64,000 bases of DNA from positions 1-64,000 of the forward strand of contig NZ_JAPDMV010000007.1 in assembly GCF_026319305.1 (NCBI RefSeq). The letters are read 5' to 3'. Positions 37,038-46,158 of this stretch are shown here, in pieces. A program made the translations under genes and the position numbers. Position 1 is the stretch's first letter. The number at the start of each line of letters is the position of its first letter. The DNA comes from Methylophaga sp. OBS4. Its GTDB lineage: Bacteria > Pseudomonadota > Gammaproteobacteria > Nitrosococcales > Methylophagaceae. The notes under the pieces were generated by a model. That model did no database searches. It was not told the DNA's origin and saw only the letters and a list, made by a program, of their open reading frames with translations.

Positions 37038-38936
37038 TTATCTGCTGATGCCGAATATGCCGGCTTGTTTGACGATTTCAAAGTCTTCGTCAGCCTTAAC
37101 GGATTCAGCCAATACTTTGATTTCCAACAGGCTGGAGACCTCCTGGATAATTTCCAGAAAGTCGGGTTTGCTGACATTGCCGCGAATATCCTGGGTCAGA
37201 TCCCGCGCCAGACGAATGTAGTCGATATGCAGTTCTCTGAGCATATCGATAGCGATAATGTCCGATGAATAACGTTTGAGCAGGGTAGTCGCACCCAAAG
37301 ATTTAACAAAGCCGCTGAAGCTGGCAAAAGCGGTAATATCCTTGGCCGCTGCGTAGGCTGTCACAGAAAATGCCAGCAAATCCGGGGCAATCAAGGATTG
37401 TTCCAGTCGTGCTTTCAGCCAGTTCTGGAACTCGATGGAAGCCACAGACACCATCGACAGATTAATGGTGACCGGTGTGGCCTGCTGCTGCTGTTCCATT
37501 TTATGGATGATTTTGTTGATAATGCATTTATCCAGTGACTCGGCCAATTCAAATACCTGTGCCATCGAGAAGAACGTACCGATGGACAGCTTGTTACCCT
37601 CGGTATCTTTCACCACGGTAAAGGCTTCTTCCATCACTTTCACCGGTACATCGCCACTGTAATTGAACGCTTCAGCGGTAAAGGTGATTTCAGGTGAGTT
37701 ATCCTCAATAGTGCGAATAATGGCGGCTTTCCAGTCCTGCTCGGTCATCGAGCTGATGGAGTCCTGTTTGATAAAGAAGGCATTCTGGCCGATGTTGCGT
37801 GCCTGTTCATAGGCTTCCACCATGGCAGGCATCAGCCGGTCAAATTCGCTGGCACGATCAAAATAAACTATGCCGGTATGTACCATGTCGTCGATATCAT
37901 ATTGTTGCCCTAGTTGAGTGATATCGTGCTTGAGTTGTTCGGCCAATGCTGTGATTGAACTCACATCAGCTTGTTGGCTGAGCAAGGCGAATTCAGAACC
38001 GTAGAGCCGGTAAGCCAAAGTGTGTTCAGGTGTGGATTGAGTCAGTACTTTGGCAAAGTCACGCAATAAACTGTCGACCAGTTGGTTGCCCTTGTCTTTG
38101 GTGATGGCAGCCAGATCATCAAACTTGATATAAAAAACATAACCGTTATTACCGGCAGATAAAGCCCGTTTGACATCGACACCGAAGGTGGCCTGATTGA
38201 ATAATTGCGTCAGTTGATCCCGTTTCAGACTATCGTTGAGTGAATCCAGGCGACTGTTAAGCCGGGTAATGGTATCGCCGATTTTTTTCGACATACTGTT
38301 CATGGACTGAGCCACTTGTCTGACTTCTCGTGTCCATGGCAAGTGTTCAATAGCGACAAAATTACCCTTTGAGATTTCGGTAGCTTGTTTCTGAATAGCT
38401 TTCAGCGGCTGCAGCGTAAAACGCAAAACCAGCATCAACAGGGCAAAAGCCCCAATAAAAATAATCACCGAAAACAGCAGGGTCTCTTTGGCCTGTTGAT
38501 ATAGTTTGAGATAGCCGTACGCCGGATTACTGCTTACATATAATGTGCCGGAAATATTCCAGCCTGAACTGATTTCAGACACGGCGGTGGCTGTTTTCAT
38601 CGGCACTAATGTAATCAGCCACGAAGGCACGCCTTCCATCTGCACCGGGTTGCTCAGTTTGACCAGCTCTTCGCCATCAACGTTGACCAGACGCATTTCC
38701 TTGTAATAGCCCATATCAAAAATGGCATTCATCATGGTCAGCAGGATCGGGTCCTGTTCATTTTCCATATGCGGACTGAGAGAAAGCCCAAGTGAAGTCG
38801 CCGTATCCTGCACATGTATTTCGGATTCGACTTCCAGATAGTTACGGATATTGCCCATACTCAGCACAAAACTCACTGAAAAAACTATCAAAAATATCAA
38901 ACTGATCAGAATTAACAGCTGTTTGGAAAGGGACAT
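37038..38936 (-). CDS. lapD: c-di-GMP receptor LapD (degenerate GGDEF/EAL)
   Basis: A 632-residue inner-membrane receptor: N-terminal TM (QLLILISLIFLIVFSVSFVLS), periplasmic domain with GWNISGTLYVSSNPAYGYL, second TM, HAMP (PLKAIQKQATEISKGNF), degenerate GGDEF (YGSEF) and degenerate EAL. The expected catalytic motifs are lost, as in Pseudomonas LapD. On c-di-GMP binding, the periplasmic domain sequesters LapG. No large adhesin gene is in the window. Confidence 0.93.
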   Translation of the reverse strand: MSLSKQLLILISLIFLIVFSVSFVLSMGNIRNYLEVESEIHVQDTATSLGLSLSPHMENEQDPILLTMMNAIFDMGYYKEMRLVNVDGEELVKLSNPVQMEGVPSWLITLVPMKTATAVSEISSGWNISGTLYVSSNPAYGYLKLYQQAKETLLFSVIIFIGAFALLMLVLRFTLQPLKAIQKQATEISKGNFVAIEHLPWTREVRQVAQSMNSMSKKIGDTITRLNSRLDSLNDSLKRDQLTQLFNQATFGVDVKRALSAGNNGYVFYIKFDDLAAITKDKGNQLVDSLLRDFAKVLTQSTPEHTLAYRLYGSEFALLSQQADVSSITALAEQLKHDITQLGQQYDIDDMVHTGIVYFDRASEFDRLMPAMVEAYEQARNIGQNAFFIKQDSISSMTEQDWKAAIIRTIEDNSPEITFTAEAFNYSGDVPVKVMEEAFTVVKDTEGNKLSIGTFFSMAQVFELAESLDKCIINKIIHKMEQQQQATPVTINLSMVSVASIEFQNWLKARLEQSLIAPDLLAFSVTAYAAAKDITAFASFSGFVKSLGATTLLKRYSSDIIAIDMLRELHIDYIRLARDLTQDIRGNVSKPDFLEIIQEVSSLLEIKVLAESVKADEDFEIVKQAGIFGISR

Positions 38937-39183
38937 AATAATTTCCTCGGAACAATGGTTTTAGCCGGTATTTAGGACTACACCTGGTAAGTGAGGTAAC
39001 GATACCCCCAGTGCCGCATGCAGGCAAGACTAGTGCGCAGCGGCAAGATACAAAGAGGCGCTGAATCCGTTAATATCACATTGAAAGCGCCCTGGTTATA
39101 TCGCGGTTGGATTATATGATAATGCTTTTACTTTTCAGAAGCGGTTGCTAGGATCTGCCTTTAATCTCCTCAAGGTCTCTTAC

Positions 39184-40104
39184 ATGTTCACAGTCCTGTT
39201 GCAAATGGCGCTGCTGGTCGCCTTCGGTACGCTCTGGCAACAGTTGGCCCCCAGGCATATTCCGGCGCTGGCACACCGGCGGGCATTGACTGATCTGGTT
39301 TTTTATATCTTACTGCCAGCTATGGTGCTGGATGTCATTTGGCGGGCGCCGGTGGACCACACCTCCATGAAGATTTCTCTGGTGGCAATGTCAGGCTTGG
39401 CTTGTGCCGCCATCGCCATGTGGCTGGTGTTAAGAGTTTTACCCACCACTCAGGCGCAAAAAGGTTCGCTGATGCTGGCGGCTATCTTTCCCAATGTAAC
39501 TTATCTGGGTTTGCCGGTATTGGATCAGGTTTTAGGCAGTTGGACCAATTCAGTGGTATTGCAGTTTGATCTGTTTGCCTGCACACCGGTGCTGATGACT
39601 TTGGGTATTCTGATGGCGCATCACTACGGTTCCACCGAGAGGCCCGTTCATCCGCTGCATGAACTGATGCGGGTGCCACCGCTATGGGCCGTGGCTTTTG
39701 CTCTCATGCTCAATGTTTTTGATGTGCCGCAACCCGATATTGTGCATGGTACTTTATCAGTACTTTCAGGTGGGGTAGTGCCCTTGATGCTGATCGCGTT
39801 AGGCATGAGTATTCGCTGGGACAGTCTGCATTTGAGATTTATCCCGTTGTTGTTGCCGGTGGTGTTAATTAGTTTGTTGTGGGCGCCGACGGTAGTTTTC
39901 TTCAGCAGCTATTTTTTTGATATGCCACAACATGTTTTAACGGCTGCGGTATTGTTGGCTGCGATGCCGACAATGGTGTTCGGCATTGTGATATGCGAAC
40001 GCTATCAGCTGGATAGTCCCTTGTATGCCGCTGCGGTAACGTTAACGACGCTGTGCAGTGTCGCGACCTTACCGGTTTGGTATTATTTTTTACCGCCCGC
40101 CTGA
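39184..40104 (+). CDS. AEC family transporter
   Basis: A 306-residue permease with about ten hydrophobic segments (LLQMALLVAFGTLW; LVFYILLPAMVLDVIW; MLAAIFPNVTYLGLPVLDQVLG). The FPNVTYLGLPV segment and the C-terminal VLLAAMPTMVFGIVICERYQ fit the auxin-efflux-carrier family, which exports organic or amino acids. ATG 39184 is chosen because the first TM begins there. It overlaps the convergent CinA-like gene end by 22 bp. Confidence 0.85.
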   Translation: MFTVLLQMALLVAFGTLWQQLAPRHIPALAHRRALTDLVFYILLPAMVLDVIWRAPVDHTSMKISLVAMSGLACAAIAMWLVLRVLPTTQAQKGSLMLAAIFPNVTYLGLPVLDQVLGSWTNSVVLQFDLFACTPVLMTLGILMAHHYGSTERPVHPLHELMRVPPLWAVAFALMLNVFDVPQPDIVHGTLSVLSGGVVPLMLIALGMSIRWDSLHLRFIPLLLPVVLISLLWAPTVVFFSSYFFDMPQHVLTAAVLLAAMPTMVFGIVICERYQLDSPLYAAAVTLTTLCSVATLPVWYYFLPPA

Positions 40105-40835
40105 TCTGACCAGATAAAACCGGCTCGTTCAATAGCGGTAATCATCATCGCCATAGCCTGTTCAACATCTTGTTCTTCTCCGCGTAAACTGAGTTCGATA
40201 TGTGGCTCATCACCCAGATGAGGCAGGCTGGACAACAGCAGTCTGGGAAAGCGGGCGACGATTTCGGTCATGGTATCGAGCAAGTCTGATTCACGGCCCC
40301 AGCTGATAAAAATAATGCGTTCTGCTTTCGGTTTCAAATCCCGCAAAGTCTGATATTCATTATCCAGCACCCATTCCAGCATCGGCCAGGCCATTTCCGG
40401 GAAGCCGGGCATGAAATGATGATGACCGAAACTAAAACCCGGTACCCGATTGATCGGGTTGGGAATAATACGGCTGCCCTCAGGGAGGTAGCCCATTAAG
40501 ATCCGGTTCGGATAGGCACTGTCGCCAAACTGGGTTTCGATTTCTTTAATGGCTTCCGGATGCGGGCGCAACGGAACATTATTGACCAAGGCAACCGTCT
40601 GACGGGTTCGATCATCCGGTGTGGCACCGATACCGCCGAAACTGAATACCAGATCATCGGTAGCCATGGAAAAACGCATGAAACGCTCCAGCTGTTGGGC
40701 ATCATCACCGACGATAATCGTCCAGCTCAGTTCCAGCCCACGTTCAGCTAATACCGACTGCAGATGCGCAAAATGCTGATCCTTGCGTTTACCACTGAGG
40801 ATTTCGTCGCCAATGATCAGCGCGCCAATCTTCAT
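40083..40835 (-). CDS. CinA-like molybdopterin-binding-domain protein
   Basis: A 250-residue protein with the MoaB/Mog-type domain of competence/damage-inducible CinA: IGALIIGDEILSGKRKDQHFAHL, DDLVFSFGGIGATPDDRTRQ and FSFGHHHFMPGFPEM. The deamidase (nicotinamide-nucleotide amidase) half of full CinA is absent, so it may be an ADP-ribose-type pyrophosphatase. Its start overlaps the truncated hemoglobin stop by one base. Confidence 0.85.
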   Translation of the reverse strand: MKIGALIIGDEILSGKRKDQHFAHLQSVLAERGLELSWTIIVGDDAQQLERFMRFSMATDDLVFSFGGIGATPDDRTRQTVALVNNVPLRPHPEAIKEIETQFGDSAYPNRILMGYLPEGSRIIPNPINRVPGFSFGHHHFMPGFPEMAWPMLEWVLDNEYQTLRDLKPKAERIIFISWGRESDLLDTMTEIVARFPRLLLSSLPHLGDEPHIELSLRGEEQDVEQAMAMMITAIERAGFIWSDQAGGKK

Positions 40836-41233
40836 CAGGATTGCTGCTCTGCCTGATTACGCATGAAATCTGCCGTTTGCACAAAAGAGGACATCAATTG
40901 TTCGGAAAACAAGGGATCCAGGTCCAGGGTTTTAAGCGCCTGCGCCATGCAATACAGCCATTGGTCTCGTTCTTCAATGCCAATCGGGAACGGCAGATGC
41001 CGCCCTCGCAGGCGAGGATGACCAAAACGATCGGTATACAAAGGCGGACCACCAAGCCAGCCAGTCAGGAAAAGATACAGCTTCTCTTCACTGATGCTGA
41101 TGTCTTCCGGGTGAAGTTCCCGTATCAGCTGTGTTTGCGGTGTATCACACATGATCTGGTAGAAGGTCTTACAAAGCTTGCGTACCGCTTGTTCGCCGCC
41201 GATACGCTCATAAGGTGTGGCAAGTTCTGACAT
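40835..41233 (-). CDS. Group II truncated hemoglobin
   Basis: A 132-residue trHbO-type globin. The family start TPYERIGGEQAVRKLCKTFY and FLTGWLGGPPLYTDRFGHPRLRGRHLPFPI carry the proximal histidine region. These hemes bind O2 and NO and scavenge NO or peroxide. It is translationally coupled to the CinA-like gene (TGATG). Expression is relevant to the norVW locus 12 kb away, though no shared control site was seen. Confidence 0.93.
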   Translation of the reverse strand: MSELATPYERIGGEQAVRKLCKTFYQIMCDTPQTQLIRELHPEDISISEEKLYLFLTGWLGGPPLYTDRFGHPRLRGRHLPFPIGIEERDQWLYCMAQALKTLDLDPLFSEQLMSSFVQTADFMRNQAEQQS

Positions 41234-41367
41234 GAATCTTTCGCTATTAAAATGCTAATCTTATCGTGATTTGTATGACTGATAAAGTCATTCAAGGTTG
41301 CGGCATAGGCTATAGACAAGGATAATTAATTGTTTTGGGGTAATAATTAAGTAAGGAGTAATTATTA

Positions 41368-41916
41368 ATGAGCGACAAAATTATCATGCGAACAGGCGAA
41401 GCTTTGGTAGCCGGTGGTCCTCCGTTTACAGCGGCAGAACCTGAAGTTGTTATCGGTGAATTGGATGGTCCTGTCGGTACCGCATTTGCCAATCTGATGG
41501 GAGACCAGGTTCAAGGTCACTCTCGTGTTCTGGCCTTAATGAACACTGATATGCAAGTGCGCCCAGCGACCATTATGGTCAGTAAAGTCACTGTTAAGAA
41601 AACAGCCTACACCAATATTCTGATGGGCACCGTGCAAGGCGCAATTGCCAACGGCGTTTTGGATGCGGTTCGTAACGGCACTATTCCCAAAGAAAAAGCC
41701 AATGATCTGGGTATCATCGTTTCAGTATGGCTGAACCCGAGCATTACCACAGTAGAAGATCTGGATCACGAAGCGTTGTTCAACATTCATCGTGAAGCGA
41801 CTCGCCGCGCAATTGAAAAAGCGATGAACAATGAACCCAGCATTGATTACCTGCTGGAAAATCAGGACAAACTGGTTCACAAGTACTACCAGAAAGAACT
41901 GGATGCAAAGAAATAA
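41368..41916 (+). CDS. Formaldehyde-activating enzyme family protein (catalytic His replaced)
   Basis: A 182-residue Fae-family protein. TGEALVAGG, GTAFANLMGDQVQGHSRVLALM, PATIMVSKVTV and NGTIPKEKANDLGIIVSVWLNPS are the family blocks. Fae joins formaldehyde to tetrahydromethanopterin. By alignment, the catalytic histidine of the AHIDL segment in Fae1 is glutamate here (TAAEPEVVIG, residue 24), so it may be a Fae2/Fae3-type paralogue with other activity. AAGGAG precedes the ATG and a strong terminator follows. Confidence 0.88.
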   Translation: MSDKIIMRTGEALVAGGPPFTAAEPEVVIGELDGPVGTAFANLMGDQVQGHSRVLALMNTDMQVRPATIMVSKVTVKKTAYTNILMGTVQGAIANGVLDAVRNGTIPKEKANDLGIIVSVWLNPSITTVEDLDHEALFNIHREATRRAIEKAMNNEPSIDYLLENQDKLVHKYYQKELDAKK

Positions 41917-41986
41917 AACTGGAAACTCAGTGAGTTAGCTGTGGTCTCTTTATATTGAGGATTGATCCACAGCCTCAAAGTTTTTG

Positions 41987-42023
41987 ACGGTCTGTCCACT
42001 AAAGTGGATAGACCGTTTTTTTT
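41987..42023 (+). terminator. Rho-independent terminator
   Basis: A 13-bp stem (41987-41999 with 42004-42016; one G-U pair), four-base loop and seven Ts follow the fae paralogue by 70 bp. It would end its transcript before the next gene, whose start is 21 bp downstream. Confidence 0.88.
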
Positions 42024-42043
42024 GCAATGTATAATGACCCCAT

Positions 42044-42571
42044 ATGACAAATGACACTGCCAAAGCTGACGTGGAACTCTATTCTATAGATAAACTGATG
42101 CACGAAACCCGGCAACTGGCCGCCAAGTACCGCCAGACCACGGGGAATACTTTGCCGGTTACCGGTGAAATCGCCCGTTTTGATGCTGCAAAAGCCCTTA
42201 AACTGAAACTCATCGACGATCCGGCCAGTAGCTTTGATGCCTTGGGTACCGGAGAACGTGACAATCAACGTATCATCATCAAAGGCCGGGCCATTTTCGA
42301 GTCGACACGATCCAGCCCGCGAATCGGGCAGCTGAATCCCGAACAGAACTGGGATCTGGTGGTATTGGTTTTATTTGATGACCATTACGAACCCGATGAA
42401 ATCTATCAAGCGAGCAAGGAAGATATTGCTGCAGCCATGAAAGAGAAAGAGGGCAGTGCACGCAAAAAACGGGGTGCGATGTCAATTGCCCAGTTCAAAA
42501 TTATCGGTCAGCGTGTCTGGAGTCGTGAAAACGGCCTTGAGCAGGAAATATGGGATAACCAGGACGGTTGA
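42044..42571 (+). CDS. Conserved hypothetical protein
   Basis: A 175-residue soluble protein I do not recognise. The N-terminal 60 residues are helical (SIDKLMHETRQLAAKYRQT; FDAAKALKLKLI). The middle has strands (ERDNQRIIIKGRAIFE, NWDLVVLVLFDDHYEPDEIYQAS) and a C-terminal MSIAQFKIIGQRVW. The last part recalls DNA-binding or restriction-like C-terminal domains of hypothetical proteins next to helicases. It precedes the yoaA-type helicase gene by 49 bp. Confidence 0.65.
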   Translation: MTNDTAKADVELYSIDKLMHETRQLAAKYRQTTGNTLPVTGEIARFDAAKALKLKLIDDPASSFDALGTGERDNQRIIIKGRAIFESTRSSPRIGQLNPEQNWDLVVLVLFDDHYEPDEIYQASKEDIAAAMKEKEGSARKKRGAMSIAQFKIIGQRVWSRENGLEQEIWDNQDG

Positions 42572-42620
42572 ACAAAAAGTTCGCCAGTTGATTGGGTATA
42601 AATAACCGCATGGGCCTGTA

Positions 42621-44540
42621 ATGCAAAACGATATACAACTGTTATTTGCCGATGATGGCCTGCTGGCGCAACATATCGAAGGCTATACCGCCCGGCAGCA
42701 GCAAATTGAAATGGCTGAGCAGGTTGCCACCGCGCTGGCAGATCGCAGCATTTTGATAGCCGAAGCCGGCACAGGTACCGGGAAAACCTTTGCATATCTG
42801 GCACCGGCTATATTGTCCGGGCAAAAAGTTTTTATATCAACAGGAACAAAAAACCTTCAAGATCAGCTATTTAGTAAAGATTTGCCGAAACTACGTAAGG
42901 TTATGTCCGTGCCATTCAGAGCGGCTTTGCTCAAGGGGCGCAGCAATTATCTCTGTCATCACCGTCTGGCGCTTGCCGAAACCGAGCCTGCTAACATCAG
43001 CTTGCAGCACACCTTGCAAAAACTGCGGAAATGGATGGGCTCAACCCAGAGTGGTGATCTGAGTGAAACCGATTTGCTGGAAGAAAATTCCTCTCTATGG
43101 CCCAAAGTAACCTCAACCATTGATAACTGCCTGGGGCAACAGTGCCCTGAATACAGTGACTGTTTTATTATGGAAGCCCGGCGTAAAGCACAGGAAGCCG
43201 ACATTGTGGTGATCAATCACCACCTGTTAATGTCTGATCTGGCATTAAAAGCGTCAGGGCAGGGCGAGGTATTGCCCGATGCAGATGCATTCATCATTGA
43301 TGAAGCACACCAGTTACCCGCCATTGCCAGCCAGTTTCTGGGACAACGTATCAGCAGCCATCAAATTCAGGAGCTGTGTCGTGACAGCATCCGGGAGATG
43401 GAGCAGGAAGCAACTGACATGGACGAGGTCCGTTCACTGGCAGATAAAGTCGAAGCACGCTTGCATCAGTTCAAATTAATTGCAGGTGATCGTGAGCAAC
43501 GGATTCCCTGGCACCTGTTTATCAGTGATAACAGCTCAGCTATTGAAAAACTGCAAGATTTGATATCGGCGATTGAGTCGCTGGAAGCAGCATTGGAGCA
43601 GGCGGCGCAACGGGGTAAAGGGCTGGAACAATGTTATCAGCGTAGCCAGGAATTCATTGAACGTCTGACGGTATTCACCGCTAACAATCACGACGACAAC
43701 CTGATTTTATGGGCTGATATCAGGGCATCAGGGTTTGTGTTACATGCCACGCCGCATGAAGTGAGTCAGCATTTCCAACAATGGCTGGCTGACAAGCCCA
43801 GCAGCTGGATTTTCACTTCCGCAACGCTGACTGTGGCGGGCAAGTTCAATAACTTTATTCAGCAGCTCGGTATTGATGATCCGGAAACCGCGATCTGGCA
43901 GAGTCCATTTGATTACGCCAGTCAAAGCTTATTGTATATGCCGATGATTCCCGTCGAACCGTCAAACTCGGCTTATAACAGTCATATTGCCGACGTTGCC
44001 AGGTCAGTCATTGAACATAGTCAGGGGCGTACCTTCCTGTTATTCACCAGTTACAAAGCGATGTATGAGGTGGCGGATGCATTGCAGGATTCGGACTATC
44101 CGATTCTGGTGCAGGGCAGTGGTGCCAAATCCAATTTGCTGGATCAATTCCGCGAGCATGGTAATGCGGTGTTGCTGGGCACCAACAGTTTTTGGGAAGG
44201 GGTAGATGTCAGGGGCGAAGCCTTGTCCTGCGTGTTGATTGATAAAATTCCGTTTGCTTCTCCCGGCGATCCGGTGCTGGAAGCACGTATCAATGTCCTG
44301 CGGGAGCGGGGCGGTAATCCCTTTCGCTCCATTCAAATTCCCGCTGCGGTCATTCAGTTAAAGCAGGGGATAGGTCGTTTGATTCGTGATCAACAGGACT
44401 CCGGGGTATTGGTATTATGTGATCCGAGGTTTCTGTCCAAACCTTATGGCAAGGTATTTATGCGTAGTTTGCCACCGATGCCGATTACGCAACAACTGGA
44501 TGATGTGGCAGATTTTTTTGCCGAGAAAGCTACTGTTTAA
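42621..44540 (+). CDS. DinG/YoaA-type Fe-S helicase
   Basis: A 639-residue XPD-like superfamily 2 DNA helicase. Walker A EAGTGTGKTFAYLAPA, DEAH box IIDEAHQLP and motif VI QGIGRLIRDQQD are present. Four cysteines of an Fe-S cluster appear in LCHHRL, DNCLGQQCPEYSDCF. The DinG/YoaA group acts in replication restart and repair. The next gene converges, overlapping by 4 bp. I cannot say whether it is dinG or yoaA by sequence alone, but length is close to YoaA. Confidence 0.92.
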   Translation: MQNDIQLLFADDGLLAQHIEGYTARQQQIEMAEQVATALADRSILIAEAGTGTGKTFAYLAPAILSGQKVFISTGTKNLQDQLFSKDLPKLRKVMSVPFRAALLKGRSNYLCHHRLALAETEPANISLQHTLQKLRKWMGSTQSGDLSETDLLEENSSLWPKVTSTIDNCLGQQCPEYSDCFIMEARRKAQEADIVVINHHLLMSDLALKASGQGEVLPDADAFIIDEAHQLPAIASQFLGQRISSHQIQELCRDSIREMEQEATDMDEVRSLADKVEARLHQFKLIAGDREQRIPWHLFISDNSSAIEKLQDLISAIESLEAALEQAAQRGKGLEQCYQRSQEFIERLTVFTANNHDDNLILWADIRASGFVLHATPHEVSQHFQQWLADKPSSWIFTSATLTVAGKFNNFIQQLGIDDPETAIWQSPFDYASQSLLYMPMIPVEPSNSAYNSHIADVARSVIEHSQGRTFLLFTSYKAMYEVADALQDSDYPILVQGSGAKSNLLDQFREHGNAVLLGTNSFWEGVDVRGEALSCVLIDKIPFASPGDPVLEARINVLRERGGNPFRSIQIPAAVIQLKQGIGRLIRDQQDSGVLVLCDPRFLSKPYGKVFMRSLPPMPITQQLDDVADFFAEKATV

Positions 44541-44914
44541 TTCAAATCGACTGCGTATTCTTTCAGTAACTCAATAGGGACAATCTCAGTGGCACGCTGA
44601 TGGGTACCCGCCAGAAACACTCTGGGTGCCATATCATGTTCATAGGCTTCCAGCCAGCGTTGCGCGCAGAGACACCATCGGTCGCCGGCTTTCAGGCCGG
44701 GAAAACCGAACTCTTCAATCGGCGTACTCAGATCGTTACCACGAAAACGGGAATATTCCAGAAAAGCCTGAGTGACTTCGATACACACGGTATGTTGCCC
44801 ATAATCAGCATTACTGGTGTTACAACAGCCATCACGGTAAAAACCGGTTAACGGTTCTTCGCTACAAGATTCTAATGGTTCTCCAAAGACGTTTAGCGAT
44901 GCATCAATATCCAT
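44537..44914 (-). CDS. DUF2237 family protein
   Basis: A 125-residue protein of DUF2237: LNVFGEPLESCSEEPLTGFYRDGCC, the HTVCIEVTQAFLEYSRFRGNDLSTP block, and AGDRWCLCAQRWLEA. The conserved cysteines and the GFYRDG motif define this uncharacterised family. ATG 44914 overlaps the ferritin-like gene stop (TGATG), so it is cotranscribed with it. Confidence 0.88.
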   Translation of the reverse strand: MDIDASLNVFGEPLESCSEEPLTGFYRDGCCNTSNADYGQHTVCIEVTQAFLEYSRFRGNDLSTPIEEFGFPGLKAGDRWCLCAQRWLEAYEHDMAPRVFLAGTHQRATEIVPIELLKEYAVDLN

Positions 44915-45357
44915 CAATCACCTGGTTTTCTTAACATTTTCCGAACTTCGCCGACGTGCATTTCTTCCTGAGCAATCTTCTGACGGGTATATTCTTCAAT
45001 CATCACATTTTTGCCCTCAACGAGCCGCAGTAACGCATGATATTTTTCCAATGCCGCGAGTTCATGCTCCAGTGACTCATGGAGAATATCGCCAATATCG
45101 TGCTTATGCGTCTCCAGTAAAGAGCCAATGCCCAGTGACGGATGATAGCCGAGATGGGTAATCAATTCACCCGCTTCCTGGGCATGTTGGAGGGATTCTG
45201 TGGCCTGACTGCGCATCCATGAAACGATCGGGATACGTCCATAACCAAACACCATTAAAGAATAGTGCGTGTATCGCACAACGCCAGCCAGCTCGGTTTC
45301 TAATATCTGATTGAGCAGGTCTATTGCCGTTTCCGTATCCATAGTATGTTCAGTCAT
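44914..45357 (-). CDS. Ferritin-like/bacterioferritin-type protein
   Basis: A 147-residue four-helix protein. The iron-site pattern E-x2-x..E..HAQE is visible in LETELAGVVRYTHYSLMV, TESLQHAQEAGELI, LEHELAALEKYHALL and KIAQEEMHVGEVR. It lacks the cage and heme signature of full bacterioferritin and resembles the small bacterioferritin-like family used for iron or oxidative stress. Gene order phhB - DUF6494 - ferritin-like - DUF2237 suggests one leftward operon. Confidence 0.85.
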   Translation of the reverse strand: MTEHTMDTETAIDLLNQILETELAGVVRYTHYSLMVFGYGRIPIVSWMRSQATESLQHAQEAGELITHLGYHPSLGIGSLLETHKHDIGDILHESLEHELAALEKYHALLRLVEGKNVMIEEYTRQKIAQEEMHVGEVRKMLRKPGD

Positions 45358-45378
45358 GGCAAAATCTCCCGAGGATAT

Positions 45379-45585
45379 TCAGTCAAGATGGATCGAGTCA
45401 TCCAGTTTATGATGAATAGATAGCGCCGGCACCTCCAGCGTCATACTGACAGCAAGCGATTCATCGCCCTTGAGTTGTTTATTTTCCAGTGCATGCAAAA
45501 CCGCGTGTTCAATTTCGCGTTGTGCATTAACACCAACTTTTTTGAGAAACTTGCGAATGTCCATATTGAATTTATCGTCATTCAT
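45379..45585 (-). CDS. DUF6494 family small protein
   Basis: A 68-residue protein with FNMDIRKFLKKVGVNAQREIEHAV and a MTLEVPALSIHHKL end, diagnostic of DUF6494. Usually encoded beside ferritin-like and pterin-dehydratase genes as here. AGGCATT upstream (GGGAGGC) supplies a Shine-Dalgarno. Role unknown. Confidence 0.85.
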   Translation of the reverse strand: MNDDKFNMDIRKFLKKVGVNAQREIEHAVLHALENKQLKGDESLAVSMTLEVPALSIHHKLDDSIHLD

Positions 45586-45600
45586 GGTAATGCCTCCCGA

Positions 45601-45987
45601 TTAATCGTACTTGATATATTTGAACCTGGGATCGTCCGGTGTTCCGGTTAGTGCACCTTCACTTGCACCCGGTTGCCACATCACCACTTCTTCAATTTTA
45701 GCTGCTAATTCAAAGTCTTTATCAGTAATGCCTTTGGCGGCATGATTCATCAGTTTCACAATCACAAACGCATAGGAAACCGTAAGATCAGGGTGATGGA
45801 AACCAGCTTCAGCGAGGTGTCCTACTGTGTTGACCACCATCAGCGTACTTTTCCAGCCGCTGGTTTTGTACTTGCGACGAATCCAACCTTTTTCCAGATA
45901 CCAGTGAGGTAAAAGCTCTTTCAGCTTGGCTTCAACTTCCTCATCGGTATAGGTTTTGTCTTTTGTCTCTTCTCTCCAAGTCATCAT
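45601..45987 (-). CDS. phhB: Pterin-4a-carbinolamine dehydratase
   Basis: A 128-residue PCD: the E-x3-H-H-P motif EAGFHHPDLTVSYAFVIVKLMNH and the acid near DKDFELAAKIEE match the catalytic signature. It dehydrates 4a-hydroxytetrahydropterin; such genes also occur in methylotrophs and for Moco/tungsten cofactors without phenylalanine hydroxylase. ATG 45987 (or 45984) lies just after AGGAGA; an upstream in-frame ATG has no such site. Confidence 0.9.
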   Translation of the reverse strand: MMTWREETKDKTYTDEEVEAKLKELLPHWYLEKGWIRRKYKTSGWKSTLMVVNTVGHLAEAGFHHPDLTVSYAFVIVKLMNHAAKGITDKDFELAAKIEEVVMWQPGASEGALTGTPDDPRFKYIKYD

Positions 45988-46158
45988 ATTTCTCCTGTTA
46001 TATTCACTATTGTACGCCCAGTTATTCATAATTAAATATAGGTGTCAAGGATGTGTTATCAAGAGTTAAAAACTGTGCACAACCAGCTTGTATCAATGGT
46101 TTGAAAGAGTAAGATAAAGATGAACAATAACTATCAGGCCAACGATGGAGGAGTGGAT

